Shown in pieces: positions 48,685 to 57,423 of a stretch of 64,000 nucleotides of DNA (the first letter of the stretch is position 1; every line of letters begins with the position of its first letter). Where the stretch lies: positions 186,001-250,000 of the forward strand of contig NZ_BSPW01000024.1 of assembly GCF_030161235.1 (NCBI RefSeq). Reading direction: 5' to 3'. The notes beneath the pieces were generated by a model that worked only from the letters and a program-made list of their open reading frames with translations, had not been told where the DNA came from and did no database searches. The position numbers and the translations under genes were made by a program. The stretch comes from Vibrio zhanjiangensis. GTDB lineage: Bacteria > Pseudomonadota > Gammaproteobacteria > Enterobacterales > Vibrionaceae.

Positions 48685-49758
48685 TTAACCGATTTCGATG
48701 TCGATATCGATATCATCAGAATCTTCTTTGGCCTCTTCTGCCACTGGGCGACGAGCTTTGAGGAAGTTCACCAGCAAAGCGGTAACGAGTGAACCGACCG
48801 CCAGCGCGACGATAAAACTAATGCGACCATCGACAACGGGTAAAACGATTAGACCACCCCAAGCCGCGTAGCTCTGGACACCGAGCAGTGCCGCGGTTAC
48901 GGCTCCAGCCGCGGTGCCAATCATAATGGACGGAATGACGCGCAGTGGGTCGCCGGCTGCGAAAGGGATCGCGCCTTCACTGATGCCCATAGTGCCCATC
49001 AAAATAGACGCTCGGCCCGCTTCTTGTTCGCTCGAGTCATAGAGCTTTTTATTTAGGAAAGTAGCCAGTCCCATACCGATGGGTGGTACTGCGACGGCAA
49101 CGGATGAAATACCTGCGACATTGTAGATGCCTTCACCGACACATAAGATCACGAATGCGTAAGCGACTTTGTTTACAGGGCCACCCATATCAAAGGCCAG
49201 CATACCGCCCATAATAATCGCCAAAACAACGATGCTTTGATCTTGCATGCTTTTTAGAAAGTCAGTCAGTGCGGCAGTCGCGCTGCCTATCGGCTCGCCG
49301 ATACCCCAAACAATGGCACTGGCGGTAATGAAAGTACCAATAATGGGAATGACGAAAATGGGCATAATAGAGCGCGCAAAGGTCGGGACTTTTATCTTCT
49401 TCAGGTAGAAGACGACGATACCACCGAGAAGACCGGCAAATATCGCACCAAAGAAGCCGGTGTTGTACATGTTAGCGCCAATAAAAGCCGCGATGGCTGA
49501 AGGCGCAAGCGCAGAACGGTCAGCGATGGAGTAGCCTATATAGGCCGCTAAGATTGGTACCATAAGTTGAAAACCGGCCACCCCAATAGAAAAGAGATCA
49601 TGTAGCCAGGTTCCCTCTTTTGGTACTGCGCCTTCACCATACAGCATGACGGAAGCTGCGAGTAAAATACCGCCGGCAACAACGAATGGGATCATATGAG
49701 ATACGCCAGTCATCAGATGTCGTCTGGTGTCTTTTAAGATAGTGATTAAATCGTTCAT
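48685..49758 (-). CDS. frwC: PTS fructose-type IIC permease (FrwC-like)
   Basis: A 357-residue inner-membrane sugar permease with 8-10 hydrophobic segments. HLMTGVSHMIPFVVAGGILLA at the N-terminus and the MGISEGAIPFAAGDP substrate-binding block near residue 250 are diagnostic of the fructose-family IIC. The tail is acidic (DDIDIDIEIG). AAGGAT site before the ATG. It is the first gene of the leftward operon. Confidence 0.93.
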   Translation of the reverse strand: MNDLITILKDTRRHLMTGVSHMIPFVVAGGILLAASVMLYGEGAVPKEGTWLHDLFSIGVAGFQLMVPILAAYIGYSIADRSALAPSAIAAFIGANMYNTGFFGAIFAGLLGGIVVFYLKKIKVPTFARSIMPIFVIPIIGTFITASAIVWGIGEPIGSATAALTDFLKSMQDQSIVVLAIIMGGMLAFDMGGPVNKVAYAFVILCVGEGIYNVAGISSVAVAVPPIGMGLATFLNKKLYDSSEQEAGRASILMGTMGISEGAIPFAAGDPLRVIPSIMIGTAAGAVTAALLGVQSYAAWGGLIVLPVVDGRISFIVALAVGSLVTALLVNFLKARRPVAEEAKEDSDDIDIDIEIG

Positions 49759-50191
49759 AGACCTATCCTTGTGGCCAAGTTATTTTTATTGAATCTGTTT
49801 CACGTTAGTTTAGCTACTTAAGCTTTGAACCCAATATTGTGAGTATTTATGCTGCCTAGTTAGAGGATTTTTATGCTATTTACTGGATATTTGTTAGGAC
49901 TTAGGCAAAATTTGATCTCTATCTATATTCTTGTCCAGATCAAGTTTTGTTAGGTAACTAATAAAAAATTATTATTAATCAGTTATATGTGGATTTTTTC
50001 TACTTGGTTATGCTTTGGCTAAACGCAAAGCCACCAAAATGGATAGTAAATTTGATGTTCTTCACACTTAAGCCTGAATATAACAAAAATCCAGTAATTA
50101 GCATTTTTATCCAATGGTTGAAGTGAGGTGATTTGATATTGTTGTTACATCAGCTCCGTTTATTACATAGAAGTAAAAAGGACAATACGAA
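49759..50191. promoter_or_regulatory. Divergent control region of the frw-like operons, with an FNR-like box
   Basis: 433 bp, AT-rich. TTGAT-CTCT-ATCTA at 49912-49925 matches the FNR box at 9 of 10 defined bases. A CTTG-N7-CAAG palindrome lies at about 49929-49943. FNR control would fit an oxygen-sensitive glycyl radical enzyme in the leftward operon. No small ORF with a ribosome site was seen. Confidence 0.5.
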
Positions 50192-52699
50192 ATGAAAACC
50201 TTCTCTTTTTGTTGCGAATTATTAAATGGTGTTCATGCACGGCCAGCTAGCCATGTTGAAGCTCTGTGTAACCAGTTTTGTTCGGAGATTACTTGGCAAA
50301 ACCAGCGCACAGGAATGAGTGGGAACGCGAAAAGCGTATTGTCTCTTATTGGGACGGATACACTGCTTGGTGATGAGTGCGTCATTACGATAAGTGGTCA
50401 AGATGAAGACACAGCCCTCGATCAGCTCAAGCAATTTCTTACCAATGAGTTTCCTCACTGTGACGAGCCGCTGCAAAATAACCAAAGCAGTGACATCGCC
50501 TTAGCGCCTTTGCCGCGCAATTTTTCAAACTTGAACATAGACCATCAACAAGGTCGCGCAGTGAGTGATGGTATCGGTCGCGGAATCTTGTCGATGATGG
50601 GAGCGGTGAACTTCGACAATTTGGATAACCTTCCTTCAGCACTTTCGCCAAGTGACGAGCAGCTGCAAATGAAGCACGGTTTAGCGTCCGTTGTTAAGTC
50701 GATTTCGATTCAGCTTACATCGTCACAGCACACCGAAAGCCAAGTGCTTCAAGCACATTTATCCATTGTGAATGATGAAGAGTTTCAACAGACGATAATC
50801 CGCCACCTTACAGAAGGCCGAAGCTGCGCTGAGGCGATCATTGCGACAGCCAAACACTTTGGTGACATGATAAAAAATTCATCCAGCCAGTACATGAAAG
50901 AGCGAGAGCTTGATATTCGTGATGTCTGTTATCAATTGCTGCAAAGTATTTACGGCGAAGAACGCTTTGTTAGTCAAACGCAATTACTTGAGCCCACCGT
51001 TTGTCTCGCGCAAGATCTCACACCCAGCCAGTTTTTGGAGCTCGACAAATCTCTACTCAAAGGGCTTATTTTGTCTCACGGAGGCAGCACGTCTCACACC
51101 GTGATTTTAGCGCGCTCTTTCGCGATTCCAACCATTGTTGGTCTGGATGCTGAAGCACTCAGCGAATGTATTGGGTCGCAAGTTATCCTTGATGGTCATT
51201 TGGGGGTTATTGTCACTGACATTACAGAGCCAGTTGAACGTTATTACCAGCAAGAGCAAAAAGTCAAACAGATTGTTGCAACTCGCCAAGCCAAATATCG
51301 TGATTTAGCTGCGACAACCAAAGAGGGTAAAGCGTATGAAATTGCGGCCAATATTGCCCATTCTGTTGAAGCGCCTCAAGCCTTTTTAAATGGGGCCGAA
51401 GCGATTGGCTTGTTTCGTACCGAGATGCTTTATATGGATCGCACTTGTGCACCCGATGAAAATGAACTTTACAATATTTTCTGTCAGGCGTGTGAGGCAG
51501 CTAATGGTAAATCGATCATCGTTAGAACCATTGATATAGGTGGTGACAAGCCCGTTGCTTATCTTAATATCCCAGCCGAAAATAACCCATTTTTGGGCTA
51601 TCGCGCCGTGCGTATTTATCCTGAGTTTGTTGAGATGTTCAAAACTCAATTGCGCGCTATTTTGCGAGCGTCAGCGCATGGTAACCTCAAAATCATGATT
51701 CCGATGATTTCCTCTATGGAAGAGATTTTATGGGTCAAAGATGTTCTGGCAGAAGTGCGTCAAGAGCTTCGCAAAGAGCAAGTCCCCTTTGCAGAGCGTG
51801 TCCCTCTGGGCATAATGTTGGAAGTGCCGTCCATTGCATTTATCATCGACCAGTGCTGCGAAGAAATTGACTTCTTCTCGATTGGGTCTAATGACCTCAC
51901 TCAGTACTTAATGGCGGTTGATCGTGATAACGCCAAGGTAGTGAATAGCTACAACAGTTTGAACCCCGCCTTTTTGCGCACGCTTGACCATGTGGTGCGA
52001 GAAGTGCATCGTCACGGTAAATGGATTGGTTTGTGTGGTGAGTTAGGGGCAAAAGGTTCTGTTCTTCCTCTGTTGATAGGCTTAGGTCTCGATGAAATCA
52101 GTATGAATGCACCAAGCATTGCAGCAACCAAAGAGCGTATCTCAAAACTCGATAGTCGCGAGTGTCGTCAATTGCTTAATAAAGCCATGAATTGCCGAAC
52201 CGTCCATGAAGTTGAGCACCTTCTTGCTCAGTTTCGAATGACGCAAGCCGAAGCACCTATGGTGGCCAAAGATTGCATTAGCTTAGATCTCGACCTTCGC
52301 AGTAAAGAAGAGGTCATTAAAACACTGGCCGACAATTTGTTTATTACTGGACGCTGCCGTTATCCAAATAAACTTGCTGATGATTTGTGGGCGCGTGAAG
52401 ATGTCTTTTCGACCGGTTTAGGCTTTGGTTTTGCCATTCCTCATACTAAAAGTGAGCATATTGAGCAGTCAGCGATCAGCGTGTGCCGTTTAGCCAATCC
52501 CATTGCATGGGGTGATGAGCAAGCGCAGTTCATTATCATGTTAACGCTGAACAAGCATGCAGCAGGCGATCAGCACATGAAAATCTTTTCCAAATTGGCT
52601 CGTAAGATCATGCACGCAGATTTCAGAGATCAGCTCATGCACGCAAGTACGGATGAGCAAGTGGAAGCACTTCTTAAACAAGAACTCGAACTCGCATAA
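50192..52699 (+). CDS. frwA: Multiphosphoryl transfer protein HPr-EI-IIA (FrwA/PtsA-like)
   Basis: An 835-residue cytoplasmic fusion that carries phosphate from PEP to the IIB proteins. Residues about 1-85 are HPr-like with His15 in GVHARPAS. About 125-690 is enzyme I with phospho-His302 in GGSTSHT and the catalytic LCGELGAKG. About 690-835 is a fructose-type IIA with His751 in AIPHTKSEH. The order matches E. coli FrwA/PtsA. AAAAGG site upstream. First gene of the rightward operon. Confidence 0.94.
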   Translation: MKTFSFCCELLNGVHARPASHVEALCNQFCSEITWQNQRTGMSGNAKSVLSLIGTDTLLGDECVITISGQDEDTALDQLKQFLTNEFPHCDEPLQNNQSSDIALAPLPRNFSNLNIDHQQGRAVSDGIGRGILSMMGAVNFDNLDNLPSALSPSDEQLQMKHGLASVVKSISIQLTSSQHTESQVLQAHLSIVNDEEFQQTIIRHLTEGRSCAEAIIATAKHFGDMIKNSSSQYMKERELDIRDVCYQLLQSIYGEERFVSQTQLLEPTVCLAQDLTPSQFLELDKSLLKGLILSHGGSTSHTVILARSFAIPTIVGLDAEALSECIGSQVILDGHLGVIVTDITEPVERYYQQEQKVKQIVATRQAKYRDLAATTKEGKAYEIAANIAHSVEAPQAFLNGAEAIGLFRTEMLYMDRTCAPDENELYNIFCQACEAANGKSIIVRTIDIGGDKPVAYLNIPAENNPFLGYRAVRIYPEFVEMFKTQLRAILRASAHGNLKIMIPMISSMEEILWVKDVLAEVRQELRKEQVPFAERVPLGIMLEVPSIAFIIDQCCEEIDFFSIGSNDLTQYLMAVDRDNAKVVNSYNSLNPAFLRTLDHVVREVHRHGKWIGLCGELGAKGSVLPLLIGLGLDEISMNAPSIAATKERISKLDSRECRQLLNKAMNCRTVHEVEHLLAQFRMTQAEAPMVAKDCISLDLDLRSKEEVIKTLADNLFITGRCRYPNKLADDLWAREDVFSTGLGFGFAIPHTKSEHIEQSAISVCRLANPIAWGDEQAQFIIMLTLNKHAAGDQHMKIFSKLARKIMHADFRDQLMHASTDEQVEALLKQELELA

Positions 52700-52777
52700 G
52701 AAGCCGCTCGTCATGCGCTTTAGCTTTGCCATTTTTGACAAGGCTTAGAGAGCATGATGGTGTGTGAAGGAGCTTTT

Positions 52778-53254
52778 ATGATCACCAACCTAAACCAACT
52801 GCTCGCGCAAGAAGCGCGACTACAGTTTCAATCTTTTGATAATCAAGCAGCGTGGGAGTTGGGAAGTTTGCTCAAAGAAAACGCCGAAAAGCAGTCTGCT
52901 AATGTTGCCATTGAGATAGTCAAAAACCACCATTGCCTGTTTTGTTTCGCTATGCCAAACACCACCCCTGACAACTTGTGTTGGATTGAGCGTAAACGCA
53001 ATGTGGTTGAGCGCTATCACCACAGCTCATGGTATATGGGTCAATACTATCAGGCCAAAGGCAAAACCATACAGCAAGCTTCCTTTGTTGATGAAAAGCA
53101 GTTTGCTCCATATGGAGGAAGTTTCCCACTCATCATCAAAGGCACTGGCGTGGTCGGCGCAATATCGGTCTCTGGCTTGCCTCAATATGAGGACCATAAA
53201 TTGCTCGTCGATACTCTAGCTCAATATCTTGATATTAAGGTGAGCGAGTGGTGA
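52778..53254 (+). CDS. UPF0303-type protein (haem-degrading-domain family)
   Basis: A 158-residue cytoplasmic protein resembling the UPF0303/DUF336 group (HbpS-like fold). The end IKGTGVVGAISVSGLPQYEDHKLLVDTL is characteristic. Members are reported as haem- or cofactor-binding, or of unknown role in sugar operons. The ATG at 52778 has GGAG 6 nt upstream; an earlier in-frame ATG at 52754 does not. It sits between frwA and the 1-phosphofructokinase gene, so it probably acts in sugar use. Confidence 0.7.
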   Translation: MITNLNQLLAQEARLQFQSFDNQAAWELGSLLKENAEKQSANVAIEIVKNHHCLFCFAMPNTTPDNLCWIERKRNVVERYHHSSWYMGQYYQAKGKTIQQASFVDEKQFAPYGGSFPLIIKGTGVVGAISVSGLPQYEDHKLLVDTLAQYLDIKVSEW

Positions 53255-53312
53255 CGGTGATGATTTGTGCGCTTTTAACGACCAAGGCTATCTGCGGATT
53301 AAGGAAAATATT

Positions 53313-54254
53313 GTGAAGCAAACAAAATGGGTCACAGTGACGCTCAACCCTGCCATCGACTTATCGGCTAAGGCCAATGGATTTGCGGTTAACCAAGTTA
53401 ACACAGTCAAAGAACATCAGCGTGATGCGGCGGGTAAGGGCATTAATGTCGGCCGAGTATTGTCGGATTTAGGCGCATCGGTCACGTTAACGGGTTTTTT
53501 GGGGCAAGAGAATAGCGAGCTATTTGAAGCGCTGTTTGATCAGTATGGTTTGGTCAATAAGTTCGTCATGGTTGCAGGAACCAATCGAACCAATATCAAA
53601 ATCCATGACAATTCAGGTGACACAACGGATATTAACTTTAATGGCTTTGCCGTTACTCAAGAAGACATTGACCGCTTACACAAGCAGCTGCTTAAGCTTG
53701 CCAATACCCATCAAGGCTTTATTTTCTCGGGAAGTTTGCCTGAAAATATTGAGCCGCAAATGGTTGTGAGTTGGATAAAAGAGCTTAAAAATCTGGGTAA
53801 AAAAGTGGTTCTGGACAGCAGTAAGGAGATGCTGCGTCAGGGCATGGCAGCAAAACCTTGGATGATTAAACCCAACGAGTCAGAGGTGTCAGAGTTGCTT
53901 GGCAAGCCTGTGGTTTCTATCTCTCAAGGCGTTGCGGCGGCCATGGAACTGGTCAACCAAGGCATTGAGAATGTATTGCTTTCGATGGGCGAAAAAGGCC
54001 TCATTTGGGTAAACCAGCAACAAGTGCTGATATCGACCCCTCCAACTCTAACACCCGTTAGCACAGTAGGCGCAGGCGATTCTGTGGTCGCGGCATTTTG
54101 CTGGGCCAGCCAGTTTGACCAGCCTAGCAAACAACTCGCCCACGCAACCGCCATGGGCGCACTTGCGGTCTTGCAAACCGGAGTCGGTTTATCCTCACCC
54201 GCCGAACTCGAAGCAATGCTCAAACAGATTGAGGTGAAAGAGTATAGGGTTTAA
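53313..54254 (+). CDS. 1-Phosphofructokinase (PfkB family, FruK-like)
   Basis: A 313-residue cytoplasmic kinase. VTLNPAIDLS at the N-terminus and AAGKGINVGRVL near residue 38 are FruK/LacC signatures, and VGAGDSVVAAF near residue 252 holds the catalytic Asp. It would phosphorylate fructose 1-phosphate, or a related hexulose phosphate, to the bisphosphate. The GTG at 53313 is chosen for its AAGGAAA site; the frame opens 16 codons earlier. Last gene of the rightward operon. Confidence 0.88.
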   Translation: MKQTKWVTVTLNPAIDLSAKANGFAVNQVNTVKEHQRDAAGKGINVGRVLSDLGASVTLTGFLGQENSELFEALFDQYGLVNKFVMVAGTNRTNIKIHDNSGDTTDINFNGFAVTQEDIDRLHKQLLKLANTHQGFIFSGSLPENIEPQMVVSWIKELKNLGKKVVLDSSKEMLRQGMAAKPWMIKPNESEVSELLGKPVVSISQGVAAAMELVNQGIENVLLSMGEKGLIWVNQQQVLISTPPTLTPVSTVGAGDSVVAAFCWASQFDQPSKQLAHATAMGALAVLQTGVGLSSPAELEAMLKQIEVKEYRV

Positions 54255-54278
54255 CCCTCTTCCAAAAATTCTCTGTGA

Positions 54279-54315
54279 GAACACCAAAGCCAGTGTTGAG
54301 CTTTGGTGTTTTTGG
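54279..54315 (+). terminator. Terminator after the 1-phosphofructokinase gene
   Basis: AACACCAAAGC-N9-GCTTTGGTGTT is a perfect 11-bp stem followed by TTTGGTTT. The 170 bp from here to dptF are AT-rich promoter sequence without an ORF. Confidence 0.88.
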
Positions 54316-54485
54316 TTTAAGGCTGTCTTTGGGTTTCAATAACTGCTCTAGTGTCAAATTACTCATTAATTGTTAGTGATTTAGTATGTGTTTGCAAATC
54401 ACAAAATACACTAGCTTATGATTCAATCTGTATCAATTTCTTGTAGTATGTGTTGCGTTGATATAAAAGAATAAGAGTATAAGAC

Positions 54486-56081
54486 TTGAATCTTGCAAAA
54501 GCCCTCAGCATTCTCTCCAAATCATCACCGTATGCAGTTAGCACGGAACGAGATAAACACCATGAAATATTGGATGATTACAAAAAATATCTTTATATAG
54601 AAACGAATATTGAAGTTGACTTTGACCAATCGCTATTATCAGCCAAGAAAAACGAAATCGTATTTTTATGTGGTAGCAGTGGAGATGGTAAATCTGAGAT
54701 ATTGACCAAGTACAGTCAAAAATACAAATCGACTCATCGCTTTCATCTTGATGCGACTCATAGCTTTAATCCAAGTCATACCGCTATTCAAACACTTGAT
54801 CGTTGTTTTAGTGACTTTAAAGATAATGAGCAGCCTTTGGTCATTGGTATCAATATTGGCATGTTGGGGAACTATGCCGAGGAGGGCTCAGAGCTTCATA
54901 ACGATATTAAATCTTCAATAAAGGCTTTTTTGGAAAATAGAGAAGATGAGATTGCACCAAACCATACATTCCTAGATTTCGAACAGTACCCGAAATTCAC
55001 TCTTGGCCACGAAGTGAGCACATCCGATTTTGCCGCTCAATTTCTTGCTCGCTTGACTGAGCCAACTTTAGATAACCCGTTTTATGCGCTCTACGATAGT
55101 GAAGTGAAAAAGTCTGGTCACAGCGTATTGACTGCAAACTACGCGTTATTGGGTTTGCAGTCCGTTCAAAAGAACATTATCGCTCTGTTACTCAAAGCGC
55201 GTTTGATCAAAGATCAATTTTTAACAGCACGTGCTTTATTGGATTTTGTCTTCCAGATCTTAGCAATGGAAGAATATCTGTTCGACAACTTGTTCTCCAG
55301 TACCGATAACGAGTTACTCGAGCATATTCAGAGCTTTGACCCAAGCAATATTCATACTCGCAAGATTGATGAGTTCATTCTCCAATTTGGTTTAGGCATT
55401 GAAGAAGATGGCTTTACTCAGTTGAAAGAACAAGTGAAACCGCTCGGTGTATTTGATGTATCAAATGCAGCTTCTTACCTGCGTATGGTTTACTTGCTCA
55501 AAGATGAAGGGCAGCTTACAAATAAATATATCAACGAGCTGAAAGTTGACTTCGATAACTCTTTAGTGAATCAGTACGCGAATACTTGGCTGCTTCACCG
55601 TGAGTTTGATGGTTCTGGTAAACAGAAAAAAGAGCTAAACAAGTTCTATAAAGACATCCTAATTGCGGCGATTCACCGTTATTGTAATCGCAACTCTCCA
55701 ACGCTTGATAAAGACCAGTTTTTTATCTCAGAATATAACGGCTTTAAAACCGCTGCTGAACTTGAGGTGAAACCTGATTTTACGGCAATTAAAACTCAAG
55801 GTGTGAGCAAAATTGGTTTTTTCAATGCGCATATCCGAGTTGATGATAATACACTGCTTCCGATGCCAATCAGTATCAACTTACTTGAGTTGTTAGAAAA
55901 GATTAACCAAGGGTATCGACCTAACAAGCATGATAAAAACGCGGTGCTTCTGTTAGATGAGGTGATTGAACAGATCATTACCGTTGCGAACGAGAAGAAC
56001 ACCTTGTTTATCCTGAAAAATGATAAGCGCTACAAGATCGTCAATGAAGATGACGAATATTTCGAAGTGAGTGGTATTTAA
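54486..56081 (+). CDS. dptF: DNA phosphorothioation-dependent restriction protein DptF
   Basis: A 531-residue cytoplasmic protein. Walker A GSSGDGKS at 63-70 follows the family N-terminus (LSILSKSSPYAVST). It is the ATPase-like component of the DptFGH restriction complex, which attacks DNA lacking phosphorothioate marks. The start is TTG, with AAGAG about 10 nt upstream; no better start exists because LSKSSPYAVST begins at residue 10. dptG starts 1 nt after the stop. Confidence 0.88.
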   Translation: MNLAKALSILSKSSPYAVSTERDKHHEILDDYKKYLYIETNIEVDFDQSLLSAKKNEIVFLCGSSGDGKSEILTKYSQKYKSTHRFHLDATHSFNPSHTAIQTLDRCFSDFKDNEQPLVIGINIGMLGNYAEEGSELHNDIKSSIKAFLENREDEIAPNHTFLDFEQYPKFTLGHEVSTSDFAAQFLARLTEPTLDNPFYALYDSEVKKSGHSVLTANYALLGLQSVQKNIIALLLKARLIKDQFLTARALLDFVFQILAMEEYLFDNLFSSTDNELLEHIQSFDPSNIHTRKIDEFILQFGLGIEEDGFTQLKEQVKPLGVFDVSNAASYLRMVYLLKDEGQLTNKYINELKVDFDNSLVNQYANTWLLHREFDGSGKQKKELNKFYKDILIAAIHRYCNRNSPTLDKDQFFISEYNGFKTAAELEVKPDFTAIKTQGVSKIGFFNAHIRVDDNTLLPMPISINLLELLEKINQGYRPNKHDKNAVLLLDEVIEQIITVANEKNTLFILKNDKRYKIVNEDDEYFEVSGI

Positions 56082-56082
56082 G

Positions 56083-57423
56083 ATGACAATGGATAAATAC
56101 ATCAAACCGTTTAATCAGAAATTGCCACAAACGGCGGAAAACGTACCCAATAAAAACATCTTGAACAGTTATTTGCCAATACGTACCAAAGGTAATGACT
56201 TTGATAGCGATGCGGTAATTGGTCTTGTATCTCGTGGATTATTACGTAAGAAGATTGAAGGCTACAAATACGAGGATTTTGTTTCTGATTGTCAGACCGC
56301 GTTTGACGAAAAGCTAGGCGAAGAGGAGTTTTGGGAAGTACTGCGAGAGATGTACTTTGATAACAAAGATATCTTCTCTGTGAGCCCTGAGCTTTTACTA
56401 TTTCGAGCGCAAAAAGGTGAGTTTGCAGCAGGTGACTCCCGTATTGCTTCAATGTTTATCAATTTGCTTCAGAACACGCGTGTCGAAGCGTTTGATTCAA
56501 AACTCAATTTTATTGAGCGAGAGATCCTTTCAACTCTGCGTAAAAAGATGGAAAGCGACTCATCGATGCAAGCAAGTGAGCATCCATACTTACCATACCT
56601 ATCTAAAGCATTTCGTGATGATTTGAAGTTCTTGGCAAGTCGACCTAAGTACCTGTTAAGTGAATTCGAATCGTTTTTGTCCTTTTACGGGTTTGCTTAC
56701 ACCGCTCAGTTAAGCTTATCGCTCACAGATTGGCGTTCTGGTGAGGAGCCAACAGCGAAGCCGTTGTACTTCATCATGGATCATGAGCGTGCTAGCAATG
56801 AACGTACGCACATCAAAAATCATGGCTACAAGCTTTTCAATGAATCGGCGTCTCGTTTGTTCCCAATGTTGACAATGCTAGAACTTCTCCAGCCTAGCAT
56901 GGGGGACAAGAGTGCTGTCAAAGTACCATTGTGGGAGATTTCAAAGGGTATTCAAGAATCACGCTATGAACACCTAAAGAGTGACTTAGAGAATTTTGCG
57001 CGAGCATTTAAAGCACAGCGTGGACTTATTACATCATTTGATGAATCAGAATCTGCGCTGGACTGGCTTGGCAACATCATGAAGTTAGCCATGGCACAAT
57101 TTCGTATCGGCGAGCGATTCAACATCAACAAAAAATACGTTTCTGAAGTAGAAAAGTATCTTGCTGCTCACTTTATTCAAAACCGAGGTCGCAGTGGCCG
57201 AGTGCTGGTACTTAACCAAGACTACATCATTTTATTGACCAACCTTGTTGTTGGAGAAAGGGATAAACTCCGTTTCCACGAACTGATTGCCGCATTTAAT
57301 CAACGTGGCATTTTTGTTGATAAACAAACCGAACAAGAACTAATTAAATTCTACGAGCGCATTGGGAACGTTGAGCGCATGAGTGATAGTGGAGACGCAG
57401 TTTATGTCCGTAAAACAATTTGA
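56083..57423 (+). CDS. dptG: DNA phosphorothioation-dependent restriction protein DptG
   Basis: A 446-residue cytoplasmic protein resembling DptG by position, size and the SDAVIGLVSRG and HERASNERTHIKNHGYKLFNES blocks. No catalytic motif can be named. The start is the ATG at 56083 (MTMDKYIKPF); the open frame begins at a GTG inside dptF. The end overlaps dptH by 20 nt, so the three genes are translationally coupled. Confidence 0.85.
   Translation: MTMDKYIKPFNQKLPQTAENVPNKNILNSYLPIRTKGNDFDSDAVIGLVSRGLLRKKIEGYKYEDFVSDCQTAFDEKLGEEEFWEVLREMYFDNKDIFSVSPELLLFRAQKGEFAAGDSRIASMFINLLQNTRVEAFDSKLNFIEREILSTLRKKMESDSSMQASEHPYLPYLSKAFRDDLKFLASRPKYLLSEFESFLSFYGFAYTAQLSLSLTDWRSGEEPTAKPLYFIMDHERASNERTHIKNHGYKLFNESASRLFPMLTMLELLQPSMGDKSAVKVPLWEISKGIQESRYEHLKSDLENFARAFKAQRGLITSFDESESALDWLGNIMKLAMAQFRIGERFNINKKYVSEVEKYLAAHFIQNRGRSGRVLVLNQDYIILLTNLVVGERDKLRFHELIAAFNQRGIFVDKQTEQELIKFYERIGNVERMSDSGDAVYVRKTI

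Noticed and set aside
49929-49943. CTTGTCCAGATCAAG as a second FNR site
   Set aside because: It is palindromic, but when the ATCAA half is fixed the left half matches only two of five consensus bases.
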